NCBI GenBank assembly: GCA_035378955.1 | Contig: DAOSUS010000036.1 | Coordinates: 1-32,192 of the forward strand | DNA from: Candidatus Hydrogenedens sp. | Lineage (GTDB): Bacteria > Hydrogenedentota > Hydrogenedentia > Hydrogenedentales > Hydrogenedentaceae | Direction of reading: 5' to 3' | DNA length: 32,192 nt | In this document: one piece after another, positions 7,018 to 14,792 of the stretch | How positions within the stretch are numbered: the stretch's first letter is position 1 | Layout: every line of letters starts with the position of its first letter | Made by a program: the position numbers and the translations under genes | The notes under the pieces: model-generated | Database searches by the model: none | Told to the model about the DNA's origin: nothing | Seen by the model: only the letters and a program-made list of their open reading frames with translations

Positions 7018-8955
7018 TTAATCTTCATCCTCATTTGTTTTTCTTTGTTTCAATTTCCGTTCCCGACGGAGTTCTTTTGCCCACTGTCGTTTCTTTTCCT
7101 GTGCTACCGTATAGAAATGTCTGCGTGTCGTAGTTACTTTACGAGGGGTAATATCCACATCTTTCATAGGCACTATATAATTCTGGGCAATTCCTAACAA
7201 AGTACTCACCAGGATATACAAACTTAATCCCGATGCCATGTTATAACATATAAGGGTAAAGAATATAGGCATAATATTCATCATAATCCGCTGTTGCGGT
7301 GTTTGAACAGCAGAGGCACCCGGTGTCAACTTTTGGCTAACATACATAGAAATTCCCATCAAAATAGGTAATAGATTAATACTTTCCAGATGCCCTCCAC
7401 TGAAAGGAAATGGGATGGAGAAAGGAAGATTGAACAAACGGTCAGGCTGAGACATATCCTTCATCCAGAAAATAAATTCTGCACCTCGCAACTCAACCGC
7501 ACTCCAAAGCATTCGATATAGCGCAATAAACACGGGCAATTGCAAAAACAGAGGCAGACAACCTCCTAAAGGATTTACTCCTCGTTCACGATATAGTTCC
7601 ATCATCCTTTTTTGTAATTCTTGCTGATTATCTCCTACTTCCGCTTTTAACTTTTCTATTTCCGGTGCCAACTTCTGCATCTTCTTCATACTAACCATAC
7701 TCTTCCATGTAAGCGGGAAGACGACAATACGAACTAATATCGTCAACAAAATGATAGCCACTCCATAATTGGGAATGGTCCATTCATAAAAGAAATTCAA
7801 TAGAGCAAGCAACAACTTTGCAAATTTATCCATTATTTTCACAGATGTGAAAAATTCCCAGACCTGTTCTAATCCTGGCCAGGCTTTAGCAAGTAAAGAA
7901 CCTCTGTTGGGACCTACATACGACCGTATACGGAACTCCTGTGTCTCATTAGGAGCAATCTGACATTGGGTTGCACCTACCCCTACCCGAAAATGTTTGG
8001 GACCGCCTGTTATCCATCCCTGTGCCATATTAAACTCTGGTTTCAATGCAATCACAAAATAGGCACTTCGAATTGCAGTCCATCTTAAATCAAATACCCT
8101 CTCCAAAAATTCATTGGGGTTGGATTTCGGTTTTAATTTTGATGTTATATATCTTAAAACTTCTCCTTTACGCTCAAAAATTATGGTCTGGGCAACCCCT
8201 TTATTATTATCTCCCGAATTAACATTAGGACCCCAACTTAGAGAGAAAACCGGGTCAACCTTATTTTCTATATTTTGGGGAAAGACTGTAGAAGAAAGAT
8301 TGGTAATTTTTATCTGAACATCTACCACAAATGGAGAGTCCCCGAAAGAGAATATTTTGTCTATTCGCAAAAAATTAGGTATCGTATAGGAAAAAGAGGC
8401 TGTATGTTCGGATTCATTAATCTGAACATCCCAGAGTTTTGAATCTAACTCATCATCAAGAGGATGGGCATGAAAACGAAGTCCAAAAGGATAAACTGCA
8501 TCTTTATCCGGTGTATTCTTCCAAATAGGGACAAGTTGCACTTTATCTGTTCGATTAGGTTTTAAATAAATATTGAGATATTTTACCCGTGCCCCTACTC
8601 GTGTAAAAACAATATCCATATCTTCCTTGGATAAAGTTACCTGGTTATCTTCCTCATTTTTTATTTCAGGTTCAGGAGGAAATATAATCCCCATTTCTGA
8701 GAGTTGTTGCTTTTTCTCTTTTTCTATATCTTCTTTTTCTATTGGAGATTTTTGTTCGGAAGATTGAAGGGGTGCCGTATTCTCTGAAACACGCTTTTCT
8801 ACTTCGCTAACTGCAGCATTTCCATTATTTTTTACCGTTTTTTGGGGTGGCGAGGGAATAAAAAAATAACTCCAACCAATCACAATAGCGGTAATTAATA
8901 ATAAACCTATTACCTGGTCTCGAAAAACCTTTTTATTATCATCATCACCGAACAC
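7018..8955 (-). CDS. yidC: Membrane protein insertase YidC (long, Gram-negative type)
   Basis: This 645-residue protein inserts and folds inner-membrane proteins, alone or with SecYEG. It has a first membrane helix at 14-32, a low-complexity spacer, and a large periplasmic beta-sandwich domain (about 90-370). The conserved insertase domain (about 390-605) includes IVVFPLTWKSM, ERGVNPLGGCLPLFLQLPVF and the helices that follow. The Arg in LLTILVRIVVF matches the conserved groove residue. The C-terminal tail is strongly basic (about 605-640) before a short acidic end, consistent with ribosome contact. The periplasmic domain indicates a diderm cell. The start is GTG at 8955 with GGAG 8 nt upstream. 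Its place after rnpA-yidD and before jag is the standard order. Confidence 0.97.
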   Translation of the reverse strand: MFGDDDNKKVFRDQVIGLLLITAIVIGWSYFFIPSPPQKTVKNNGNAAVSEVEKRVSENTAPLQSSEQKSPIEKEDIEKEKKQQLSEMGIIFPPEPEIKNEEDNQVTLSKEDMDIVFTRVGARVKYLNIYLKPNRTDKVQLVPIWKNTPDKDAVYPFGLRFHAHPLDDELDSKLWDVQINESEHTASFSYTIPNFLRIDKIFSFGDSPFVVDVQIKITNLSSTVFPQNIENKVDPVFSLSWGPNVNSGDNNKGVAQTIIFERKGEVLRYITSKLKPKSNPNEFLERVFDLRWTAIRSAYFVIALKPEFNMAQGWITGGPKHFRVGVGATQCQIAPNETQEFRIRSYVGPNRGSLLAKAWPGLEQVWEFFTSVKIMDKFAKLLLALLNFFYEWTIPNYGVAIILLTILVRIVVFPLTWKSMVSMKKMQKLAPEIEKLKAEVGDNQQELQKRMMELYRERGVNPLGGCLPLFLQLPVFIALYRMLWSAVELRGAEFIFWMKDMSQPDRLFNLPFSIPFPFSGGHLESINLLPILMGISMYVSQKLTPGASAVQTPQQRIMMNIMPIFFTLICYNMASGLSLYILVSTLLGIAQNYIVPMKDVDITPRKVTTTRRHFYTVAQEKKRQWAKELRRERKLKQRKTNEDED

Positions 8956-9041
8956 AAATTTTTCTCCATTCTTAAATATAAGACTTTAATTTTTTTGGAG
9001 GGTTTTACTAATTGTTTCTGATAAGCCCAATGGTAAGTGAT

Positions 9042-9305
9042 TTACTTCAGAATCGTATTATCACATGAATGATGCGATTTGCTTAAGGGGAATACCCTAG
9101 GCACCGGGTCATAGCCTCCTTTACAAAAGGGCTGACATCTTAAAATACGCCAGATAGTCAACATGAGACCTTTAATAAACCCGTGTCTTTGGAATGACTC
9201 AATAGCATAGTTAGAACAACTTGGATAAAACCGACAATGTTGTCCTAACCAGGGAGAGATTCCTCTTTGATATGCTTTAATAATCAAAATAGCAACCTTA
9301 GCCAT
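9042..9305 (-). CDS. yidD: Membrane protein insertion efficiency factor YidD
   Basis: This 87-residue amphipathic protein aids YidC-dependent insertion. The family core runs from IKAYQRGISPWLG through CRFYPSCSNYA (24-34) to CKGGYDPVP (61-69), with cysteines 24, 30, 57 and 61 conserved. I chose ATG 9305 because residues from there match the family start; the longer open frame upstream only re-reads rnpA. The ATG sits in ATGGCTAA, so start and rnpA stop overlap by 8 bp, which suggests translational coupling. The tail after residue 70 is not conserved. Confidence 0.95.
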   Translation of the reverse strand: MAKVAILIIKAYQRGISPWLGQHCRFYPSCSNYAIESFQRHGFIKGLMLTIWRILRCQPFCKGGYDPVPRVFPLSKSHHSCDNTILK

Positions 9306-9654
9306 TGAGTATTCCCCCAGTTTTAAGTAAGCTTGCCAATTCTGCATCAATCTGTTGATGGCTCCATTCAGACAGTCCTGTGCGGGCAACAACAATTAGA
9401 GCACCACGCTCACGAAAATGAAGTCGGTTCAACCGATAAAATTCCCGAATATATCTTTTAATCTGGTTCCTTTTCACCGACCGTCCTACCTTTCGGGATA
9501 CGACTATCCCCAATTTGTTACCCATCTGCTCATCAGAAAACCAATAGCAAACCATTCCTTCCCCAGAAATACGTTTTCCCTTCTTGAATACATCTTCAAA
9601 TTCCTTCTTTTTGTGAAGGCGATATTCTTTGGGAAAACAATATTCTCCGGGCAC
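9298..9654 (-). CDS. rnpA: Ribonuclease P protein component
   Basis: This 118-residue basic protein is the cofactor of the RNase P ribozyme, which trims tRNA 5' leaders. Seen are the N-terminal PKEYRLHKKKEFEDVFKKGKR, the LGIVVSRKVG strand, and the RNR motif region VKRNQIKRYIREFYR that contacts the RNA. Length is normal. The start is GTG at 9654; the frame is closed by a stop four codons upstream, and GGAGGG lies 12 nt before the GTG. It begins 31 bp after rpmH and overlaps yidD by 8 bp. Confidence 0.95.
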   Translation of the reverse strand: MPGEYCFPKEYRLHKKKEFEDVFKKGKRISGEGMVCYWFSDEQMGNKLGIVVSRKVGRSVKRNQIKRYIREFYRLNRLHFRERGALIVVARTGLSEWSHQQIDAELASLLKTGGILNG

Positions 9655-9685
9655 AAGGTATTCTTACCCTCCATATAATTTTTTG

Positions 9686-9844
9686 TTAATATTTTTTCTC
9701 AACCCGGTCTGAAACCGTTAAATATTTACGACCTTTTCTCCGTCGTGCACTTAATACGGCTCTTCCCCAGCGGGTAGCCATTCTTGCACGAAAGCCGTGT
9801 GTTCTCAATCTGCGAGTATTCGAGGGTTGGTAAGTCCTTTTCAC
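9686..9844 (-). CDS. rpmH: 50S ribosomal protein L34
   Basis: This is a 52-residue, very basic ribosomal protein. The minus strand reads MKRTYQPSNTRRLRTHGF and then RMATRWGRAVLSARRRKGRK, the L34 signature with a GRA-VLSARR variant of the usual GR-VL-ARR. The start is GTG at 9844 with an excellent AAGGAG 6 nt upstream. A short extension (SDRVEKKY) follows the usual end. It leads the rpmH-rnpA-yidD-yidC-jag-mnmE operon. Confidence 0.96.
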   Translation of the reverse strand: MKRTYQPSNTRRLRTHGFRARMATRWGRAVLSARRRKGRKYLTVSDRVEKKY

Positions 9845-9943
9845 GGATAACTCCTTTACCTTTTACGATTTAATATTTGTTTACATAATAAATAAACTTT
9901 TCTCTCCCCCAGCAAAAATTTTTTATCAGTTTATAGAAAGATT

Positions 9944-9973
9944 ATTATAAATATTTTAAATATTCCAATGCAA
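9944..9973 (-). promoter_or_regulatory. Candidate promoter of the rpmH operon
   Basis: On the minus strand a perfect TATAAT (complement of 9944-9949) lies 18 nt after TTGCAT (complement of 9968-9973). It would give an mRNA leader of about 90 nt before rpmH. The -35 match is only partial. Confidence 0.35.
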
Positions 9974-10087
9974 ATATAAAACTATCTATCTTCATTCCTG
10001 ATTGTTATTTTATCTATCTTTATAAAAACTATTTCTTTTTTTGTTCCCTAATTTCTGCCCATAAATTCTTAGAATTTACATAAAAAA

Positions 10088-10116
10088 TTGACATACATAT
10101 TTTAATAATGTATTAT
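10088..10116 (+). promoter_or_regulatory. Near-consensus sigma-70 promoter of the PilT-like gene
   Basis: TTGACA (10088-10093), a 17-nt spacer and TATTAT (10111-10116) form an almost perfect housekeeping promoter. The predicted start is about 50 nt before the ATG, which has AGGGA 7 nt upstream. Confidence 0.75.
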
Positions 10117-10173
10117 TCCTATTAAGATATTGCGAAAAATAAAACAGAGCGATATAAAAAAAGGGAATAAATT

Positions 10174-11703
10174 ATGGCTGAGTTTATCATTGGCACAGGA
10201 CAAACGCCTACAGTTCGTGCTATTGTGAAAACAATCGAGGAACAGATACGATTAAAAGAAGGAATACCTCGTTTTATACTCGCCCGTGCAAATAATATGG
10301 AATTTGAAGCGGAGCGGGATGACTTTCAAGGGGATTATATTCGTTGGATACTTCGCATGCGTGTTCCGGAAGCATGCTTAAATAGAATTTTAAGTGTTGT
10401 AAAAGAGAATGCCGATGTATGTAATGCAGAGCGACAACAGGAATGGCTCATTGTTTCTACTAAGGACGGAACGCCTCCAAATCTCCTTCCCAAAGTTTTT
10501 ATTACCATAGATAAAGTGTGTCAATGTATCACGCTACCAGAAGTATGGAAAGTTAAGGGTGATCGATACCGTATTGATAGAATTAGCCCCGAACTTTTGT
10601 TTCAAGCGATGATACAATATAAAGCAAGTGATGTGCACTTATCCCCGGGAGAATGCCCTTTATTCCGTGTTGACGGAGATATAAAACATTCCGAACTTAT
10701 GGGACCTCTTTCAGCTATTCAGATATTAGACCTTATTCGACAGATTGTGCCAGACCGTTACCGTGAAGAATTGGAAAAAACCAATCAAACCAGTTTTAGT
10801 TATCATCAGGCAGGACTGGGTTATGCCCGTGTATCTGTTTTCTACAAAATGGGGGCTCCTCATTGCACTTTCCGATTTTTACCCGAACGAATACCTTCTT
10901 TTGAAGAGTTGAACATCCCTAAAAATACCATGTTAGAAATTGCAGATATTAATCATGGACTTGTTCTGGTTACAGGGATGACAGGTAGTGGAAAAACAAC
11001 CACGGTCGCTGCGATTATTGATTGGATAAACGCCCATAAGTCCTACCATATCTTAACCATTGAAAATCCTATTGAATATGTCCATGTAAACAAGAAATCC
11101 GTCATATCTCAAAGGAATATGGGCGATGATGTATTAACTTTTAATGATGCCGTAACAGGAGCACTCCGACATGACCCAGATGTAATTGTTATTGGTGAGA
11201 TGAGAGACCCTGATACTATCCGTTCTGCAATCAATGCGGCAGCGACAGGACATTTAGTCATCAGTACTTTGCACTCAAATACGGCTTCAGAAGTGGTCAA
11301 TCGAATTGTAAGTTTCTTCGACCCATCTGAAAGAGACCTTGTTCGCTTACAATTGCGTGACTGTATTAAATGTATTATCTGCCAGCGACTTGTCCCTCAA
11401 ATTGGTGGAGGGCGTATCCCTGCTCTTGAAATTATGTATAATGACATTAAGGCTATCAATGATGGCATTCTCTCTGGCGATACAGACCTCATTCGTGTGG
11501 GCATGCAACAAACCGTATCCCACTCCTTCATTTTTGAACAATATATTCATAAACTCTACAAAGAGGGACGAATCTCACTGGAAAATGCCCGCGATGCAGT
11601 AACCGACCGCAGTACATTAGACCAACTCCTTATGGGGACATATTCCGTACCTCGTCTGGATTCTATTAAAGGCAAAGGGGAACACGAAGCCTTCAGAGTT
11701 TAA
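10174..11703 (+). CDS. PilT-like type IV pilus twitching/retraction ATPase with N-terminal extension
   Basis: This 509-residue secretion ATPase has a PilT-like core at about 138-480: the ASDVHLSPG segment (151-159), Walker A GMTGSGKTT (268-276), Asp box ENPIEY (297-302), Walker B with DVIVIGEMRD (336-345), and His box GHLVISTLHSN (359-369). Such ATPases form cytoplasmic hexamers that depolymerise or assemble pilin. The first 135 residues do not match the usual PilT start (PilT is about 345-370 residues) and I recognise no domain there. The tetracysteine motif typical of PilB is absent, which favours the PilT branch. No pilin, PilB, PilC or PilM-Q gene is nearby, so this is an orphan, possibly a PilU-type accessory motor. 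It is expressed divergently from rpmH from a strong promoter. Confidence 0.88.
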   Translation: MAEFIIGTGQTPTVRAIVKTIEEQIRLKEGIPRFILARANNMEFEAERDDFQGDYIRWILRMRVPEACLNRILSVVKENADVCNAERQQEWLIVSTKDGTPPNLLPKVFITIDKVCQCITLPEVWKVKGDRYRIDRISPELLFQAMIQYKASDVHLSPGECPLFRVDGDIKHSELMGPLSAIQILDLIRQIVPDRYREELEKTNQTSFSYHQAGLGYARVSVFYKMGAPHCTFRFLPERIPSFEELNIPKNTMLEIADINHGLVLVTGMTGSGKTTTVAAIIDWINAHKSYHILTIENPIEYVHVNKKSVISQRNMGDDVLTFNDAVTGALRHDPDVIVIGEMRDPDTIRSAINAAATGHLVISTLHSNTASEVVNRIVSFFDPSERDLVRLQLRDCIKCIICQRLVPQIGGGRIPALEIMYNDIKAINDGILSGDTDLIRVGMQQTVSHSFIFEQYIHKLYKEGRISLENARDAVTDRSTLDQLLMGTYSVPRLDSIKGKGEHEAFRV

Positions 11704-11795
11704 CTTTTTATTTGTTCTGTCCATATTTGCATTTATAAAATCCTTCTATCTAATATTAAGCAGGTTCCAATTAAGTAAAAAACGGTTAATAAAAA

Positions 11796-12857
11796 GTGAA
11801 AAAAAAATATTTGTCTAATTTTCTTGCTTTTCTCTTAGGTTGTGTATTTCTAATATGTATCTTATTTATTTGCGAAATGATTTCACGACCTGTATACAAT
11901 AAATATTTTAAGTTAACTATTCAGGAAAACCCGCCTATACTTATCCATACGGATATTACGAAACCGAAAAAACTCAATACGGGGATAGAAGGCACTGCTG
12001 TAATAAAAAAAGGCTCGCATCTTTCTGTAACTTACAATTACTCTATAGACAAAAAAGGGAGAAGGACTACTTATTCATCTCCTGAAACAGAAAAAAAGAC
12101 AAATTGTCTGTTTATCGGTTGTTCGTTCACTTTTGGAACGGAGGTAAATGATAACGAAACACTACCCTCACAATTTGCTATGCGAAATCCCAATTGTGCA
12201 GTTTATAATTACGGAATACCAGGAAGTTCTCCTCAGGAAATTTATCTTACCACATTAAATTCAGAGTTCGCTGATGATGTAGAACCTATGCCTACCGTTG
12301 TTGTCTATACTTTTATCGGAAGCCACTTAAAAAGGTTAGTTGGGGCATGGTCTATTATCGGCAGATGGGGAAAATATCTCCCACATATTGAAACAAAAAA
12401 TGGAGAACTTGTGAATTTAGGTCCTTTTGCCGAAACAAAACCCTATTCGTGCTTTATTTCAGAAATACTCTATAAATCTACTCTGGTTTCTATGATATTT
12501 GACTCAAAAAACATAGATTATCCTCAAAAATTTACAAATGACAACTTTGAATTGCTTTACCTACTATTGGGAAAAACACGAGAGAACCTTTCAAAACGAT
12601 TTCCTAATGTTCAAATGGTTTTCCTATTTTTCCCGGGTTCAACGGAAGCGATTTCAGGTATTTATGATTATATAAATGGAAAAAAAGAATTCATTGTTAT
12701 TGACTACTTTAAAGACAGTGGCAAAAAAGAAAAATTACAGGAATTAGAAAAAAAGAATGAACATAAATATCCCGACGGTCATCCCAAGCCCATCATTTAT
12801 AGTTATCTTTCGGAATGGTTAACACAAGATTTAAGGGCAATGAATTTAATTCCTTAA
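11796..12857 (+). CDS. Membrane-anchored SGNH-hydrolase-like protein
   Basis: This 353-residue protein has an N-terminal membrane helix (about 8-28), so the rest is probably periplasmic. SGNH blocks are visible. LFIGCSFTFGTE carries candidate nucleophile Ser110, YNYGIPGSSP (138-146) carries the block II Gly140, and YPDGHPKP carries candidate Asp327 and His329. Block III (usually GxND) looks degenerate, with FIGSH at 173-177. The family includes O-acyl esterases and transferases such as AlgX/DltD-like proteins; the substrate here is unknown. The start is GTG without a clear ribosome binding site. Its stop overlaps the convergent cysE stop by 4 bp. No polysaccharide operon is adjacent. Confidence 0.7.
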   Translation: MKKKYLSNFLAFLLGCVFLICILFICEMISRPVYNKYFKLTIQENPPILIHTDITKPKKLNTGIEGTAVIKKGSHLSVTYNYSIDKKGRRTTYSSPETEKKTNCLFIGCSFTFGTEVNDNETLPSQFAMRNPNCAVYNYGIPGSSPQEIYLTTLNSEFADDVEPMPTVVVYTFIGSHLKRLVGAWSIIGRWGKYLPHIETKNGELVNLGPFAETKPYSCFISEILYKSTLVSMIFDSKNIDYPQKFTNDNFELLYLLLGKTRENLSKRFPNVQMVFLFFPGSTEAISGIYDYINGKKEFIVIDYFKDSGKKEKLQELEKKNEHKYPDGHPKPIIYSYLSEWLTQDLRAMNLIP

Positions 12858-13651
12858 AGTCCTTCGCCATTGGAAAAGAACTGGTCCATTACCAGAGCAG
12901 GTGCTTCTTCAGAAGTAGGACCAATCGGTTTTGCAGGAACACCTGCTACGGTGGTATGAGGGGGTATATCCCTAAGGACAACAGCACATGCAGCAACCTT
13001 CGCTCCTTCTCCTACATGGACATTTCCTAAAATCTTTGCACCCGCAGCAATTAATACTCCATCTCCAATCTTAGGATGCCTATCCCCACGAACTTTTCCG
13101 GTGCCTCCTAAGGTTACTTCGTGCAATAAAGACACATTATTCCCAATCACGGCTGTCTCCCCTATCACGACACCTGTGCCATGATCAATCAGTATCCCTT
13201 TCCCGATTCTTGCCGCGGGATGAATATCTATTCCAAATACCTCTGACATTCTGCTTTGTAAAAACAACGCCAGATGAAACCGTTCCCGATTCCAGTAATA
13301 ATGAGCAATCCGATACGATTGCAATGCTTGAAAGCCTTTGAAATACAATAGAGGTTGACAAAACAATCTACATGCAGGATCACGGTCATGAACGGCAACC
13401 AAATCAGCACGGATAGCCTCTCCAATTCCAGCCTCATTTGCGAAGGCTTCATCAAACAATTCTCGTAAACTGACAGCCGGTAATGTAATACTTTCCAATT
13501 TCCCCGCTAAATGGAAACTTAATACATCCTCCAATGTTTTGTGAGATAAAATAGTGGAGGATAAAAAACTTGCTAGCAACGGCTCTTTTTGAATACCTTC
13601 CTGTGCTTCTTCTCGAATTCGTGCCCAGATAGGGTCTGCTTTCTTTTTCAT
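12854..13651 (-). CDS. cysE: Serine O-acetyltransferase
   Basis: This 265-residue enzyme transfers acetyl from acetyl-CoA to L-serine, the first step of cysteine synthesis. The N-terminal helical domain (about 1-138) is the long, E. coli-like form. The left-handed beta-helix of hexapeptide repeats (about 140-240) contains GIDIHPAARIG, IDHGTGVVIGE with the catalytic-type Asp156-His157, and RHPKIGDGV with His192. The C-terminal tail ends in NGEGL, reminiscent of the GDGI end by which E. coli CysE docks into CysK. AAAGG lies 9 nt before the ATG, and a good promoter lies 60 bp upstream. No other cysteine gene is in the window. Confidence 0.95.
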   Translation of the reverse strand: MKKKADPIWARIREEAQEGIQKEPLLASFLSSTILSHKTLEDVLSFHLAGKLESITLPAVSLRELFDEAFANEAGIGEAIRADLVAVHDRDPACRLFCQPLLYFKGFQALQSYRIAHYYWNRERFHLALFLQSRMSEVFGIDIHPAARIGKGILIDHGTGVVIGETAVIGNNVSLLHEVTLGGTGKVRGDRHPKIGDGVLIAAGAKILGNVHVGEGAKVAACAVVLRDIPPHTTVAGVPAKPIGPTSEEAPALVMDQFFSNGEGL

Positions 13652-13710
13652 ACTTATAAACCTTTTATTTGAAATTCAAGAACAAAACAATATCTTTATT
13701 CATTTCCAAA

Positions 13711-13739
13711 ATTATGATTTATTATCGCATGCTTGACAA
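13711..13739 (-). promoter_or_regulatory. Promoter of cysE
   Basis: On the minus strand TTGTCA (complement of 13734-13739) and CATAAT (complement of 13711-13716) are 17 nt apart, each one base from consensus. It lies between the dehydrogenase stop and cysE. Confidence 0.6.
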
Positions 13740-13755
13740 ATAAATCACCATATAG

Positions 13756-14790
13756 TTATGGTTGAATAATAATACGCATTTCCTTTTTTTCTCCTGCCTT
13801 CTGAAACGCTTCTAAAGACTCCGAAAGCGGGTAAACTGAGGAAATGTACCTTTTTACTTTTACAATACCCTGAGATATAAGTTCAAGAGCCTGCCGATGA
13901 TGTCTCGGAACAGACCCATGGGCTCCGGTAAGCAAAATTTCTTTATAGTGGATTATGTTTGTATCAATGGGAGTGGGTGGGGTTTCCGGAGGCAGACCTC
14001 CAAAGAAATTTACACGACCACGATTTCTAACAATATTCAAAGCATCTACTTGTGCTTCTGGAGATGAACAGGCAGTTAGAACAACATCTGCACCTAATCC
14101 TCCTGTCTCTTCAGAAATTCGGGAGATAAGATTTTCTTCAGATGTATATATCACTATATCGGCAACTTGCTGAACCACACTCTCCCTTTTTCTTGTGCGA
14201 TTTACTGCGATAACTTTTCCTGCACCCATTTTACGAGCCACTTCCATCAACATACATCCTATAGGTCCTGCACCAATAATAACGATAGTTTCTCCTAAAT
14301 TAACTCCACACAATTCCAGAGCGTTTAAACAACATGCCAATGGTTCCGCTAATGCCGATTCTTCATAAGAGACATTGTTCGGAATATGATGAACAGGACC
14401 ATGTTCTACAACCAGAGGATTTAATAATACATATTCAGCAAAGCTCCCCGGAAACTGGTAACCCATAGCATAATTTATCGGACATATATTACCTATTCCC
14501 GCCTCACAATAAACACAGGCTCCACAAGGGACATCCGAACCTATGGCTACTCGGTCTCCGACTTTAAAACGCATTACACCCTCTCCTACTTCTACAACCT
14601 CACCGGAGGCTTCATGACCCAGTATTGTCGGTGGCTTAACTCGGCTATTTCCATTATTGATTATTCTCAAATCAGAACCACAAATTGCACAAGATTTTAC
14701 TTTCACCAATACAGACCCTGGAACTACTTGTGGTTTTGGGACTTCCTTTAATACCAATTTCCCAATATCTTCAAATACCAACGCTAACAT
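13756..14790 (-). CDS. Zinc-dependent medium-chain alcohol/polyol dehydrogenase (first of a pair)
   Basis: This 344-residue MDR-family oxidoreductase has the catalytic zinc site residues Cys37 (in CAICGSD), His59 and Glu60 (GHEASG), and a likely Glu149 ligand (AEP). The structural zinc loop has four cysteines at 89, 92, 95 and 103. The Rossmann motif GAGPIG is at 173-178. After the second Rossmann strand the sequence is AVNRTRKR, lacking the acidic residue usual for NAD binding and rich in Arg; I infer a possible NADP preference. The overall pattern resembles threonine, sorbitol or galactitol-phosphate dehydrogenases, and the substrate cannot be named. It follows the second dehydrogenase by 2 bp, so the two are in one operon and presumably act in one pathway. 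Confidence 0.87.
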   Translation of the reverse strand: MLALVFEDIGKLVLKEVPKPQVVPGSVLVKVKSCAICGSDLRIINNGNSRVKPPTILGHEASGEVVEVGEGVMRFKVGDRVAIGSDVPCGACVYCEAGIGNICPINYAMGYQFPGSFAEYVLLNPLVVEHGPVHHIPNNVSYEESALAEPLACCLNALELCGVNLGETIVIIGAGPIGCMLMEVARKMGAGKVIAVNRTRKRESVVQQVADIVIYTSEENLISRISEETGGLGADVVLTACSSPEAQVDALNIVRNRGRVNFFGGLPPETPPTPIDTNIIHYKEILLTGAHGSVPRHHRQALELISQGIVKVKRYISSVYPLSESLEAFQKAGEKKEMRIIIQP

Positions 14791-14792
14791 AA

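Larger units (their letters stand above)
9845..10173. other. AT-rich intergenic region between divergent rpmH and PilT-like genes
   Basis: This 329-bp stretch contains no coding frame I can support. It holds the divergent promoters listed separately. A 10-bp direct repeat, TATCTATCTT, occurs at 9983-9992 and 10011-10020, 28 bp apart. Because this gene cluster often borders oriC, I looked for TTATNCACA DnaA boxes on both strands and saw none. Confidence 0.7.

Noticed and set aside
9845..10173. Replication origin next to rpmH
   Set aside because: The context is suggestive, but no TTATNCACA boxes were found on either strand and dnaA is absent.
13740..13760. Terminator after the dehydrogenase pair
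   Set aside because: A 6-bp stem (ACCATA/TATGGT) overlaps the stop region but is short, AT-rich and followed by an interrupted T-run; too weak to call.
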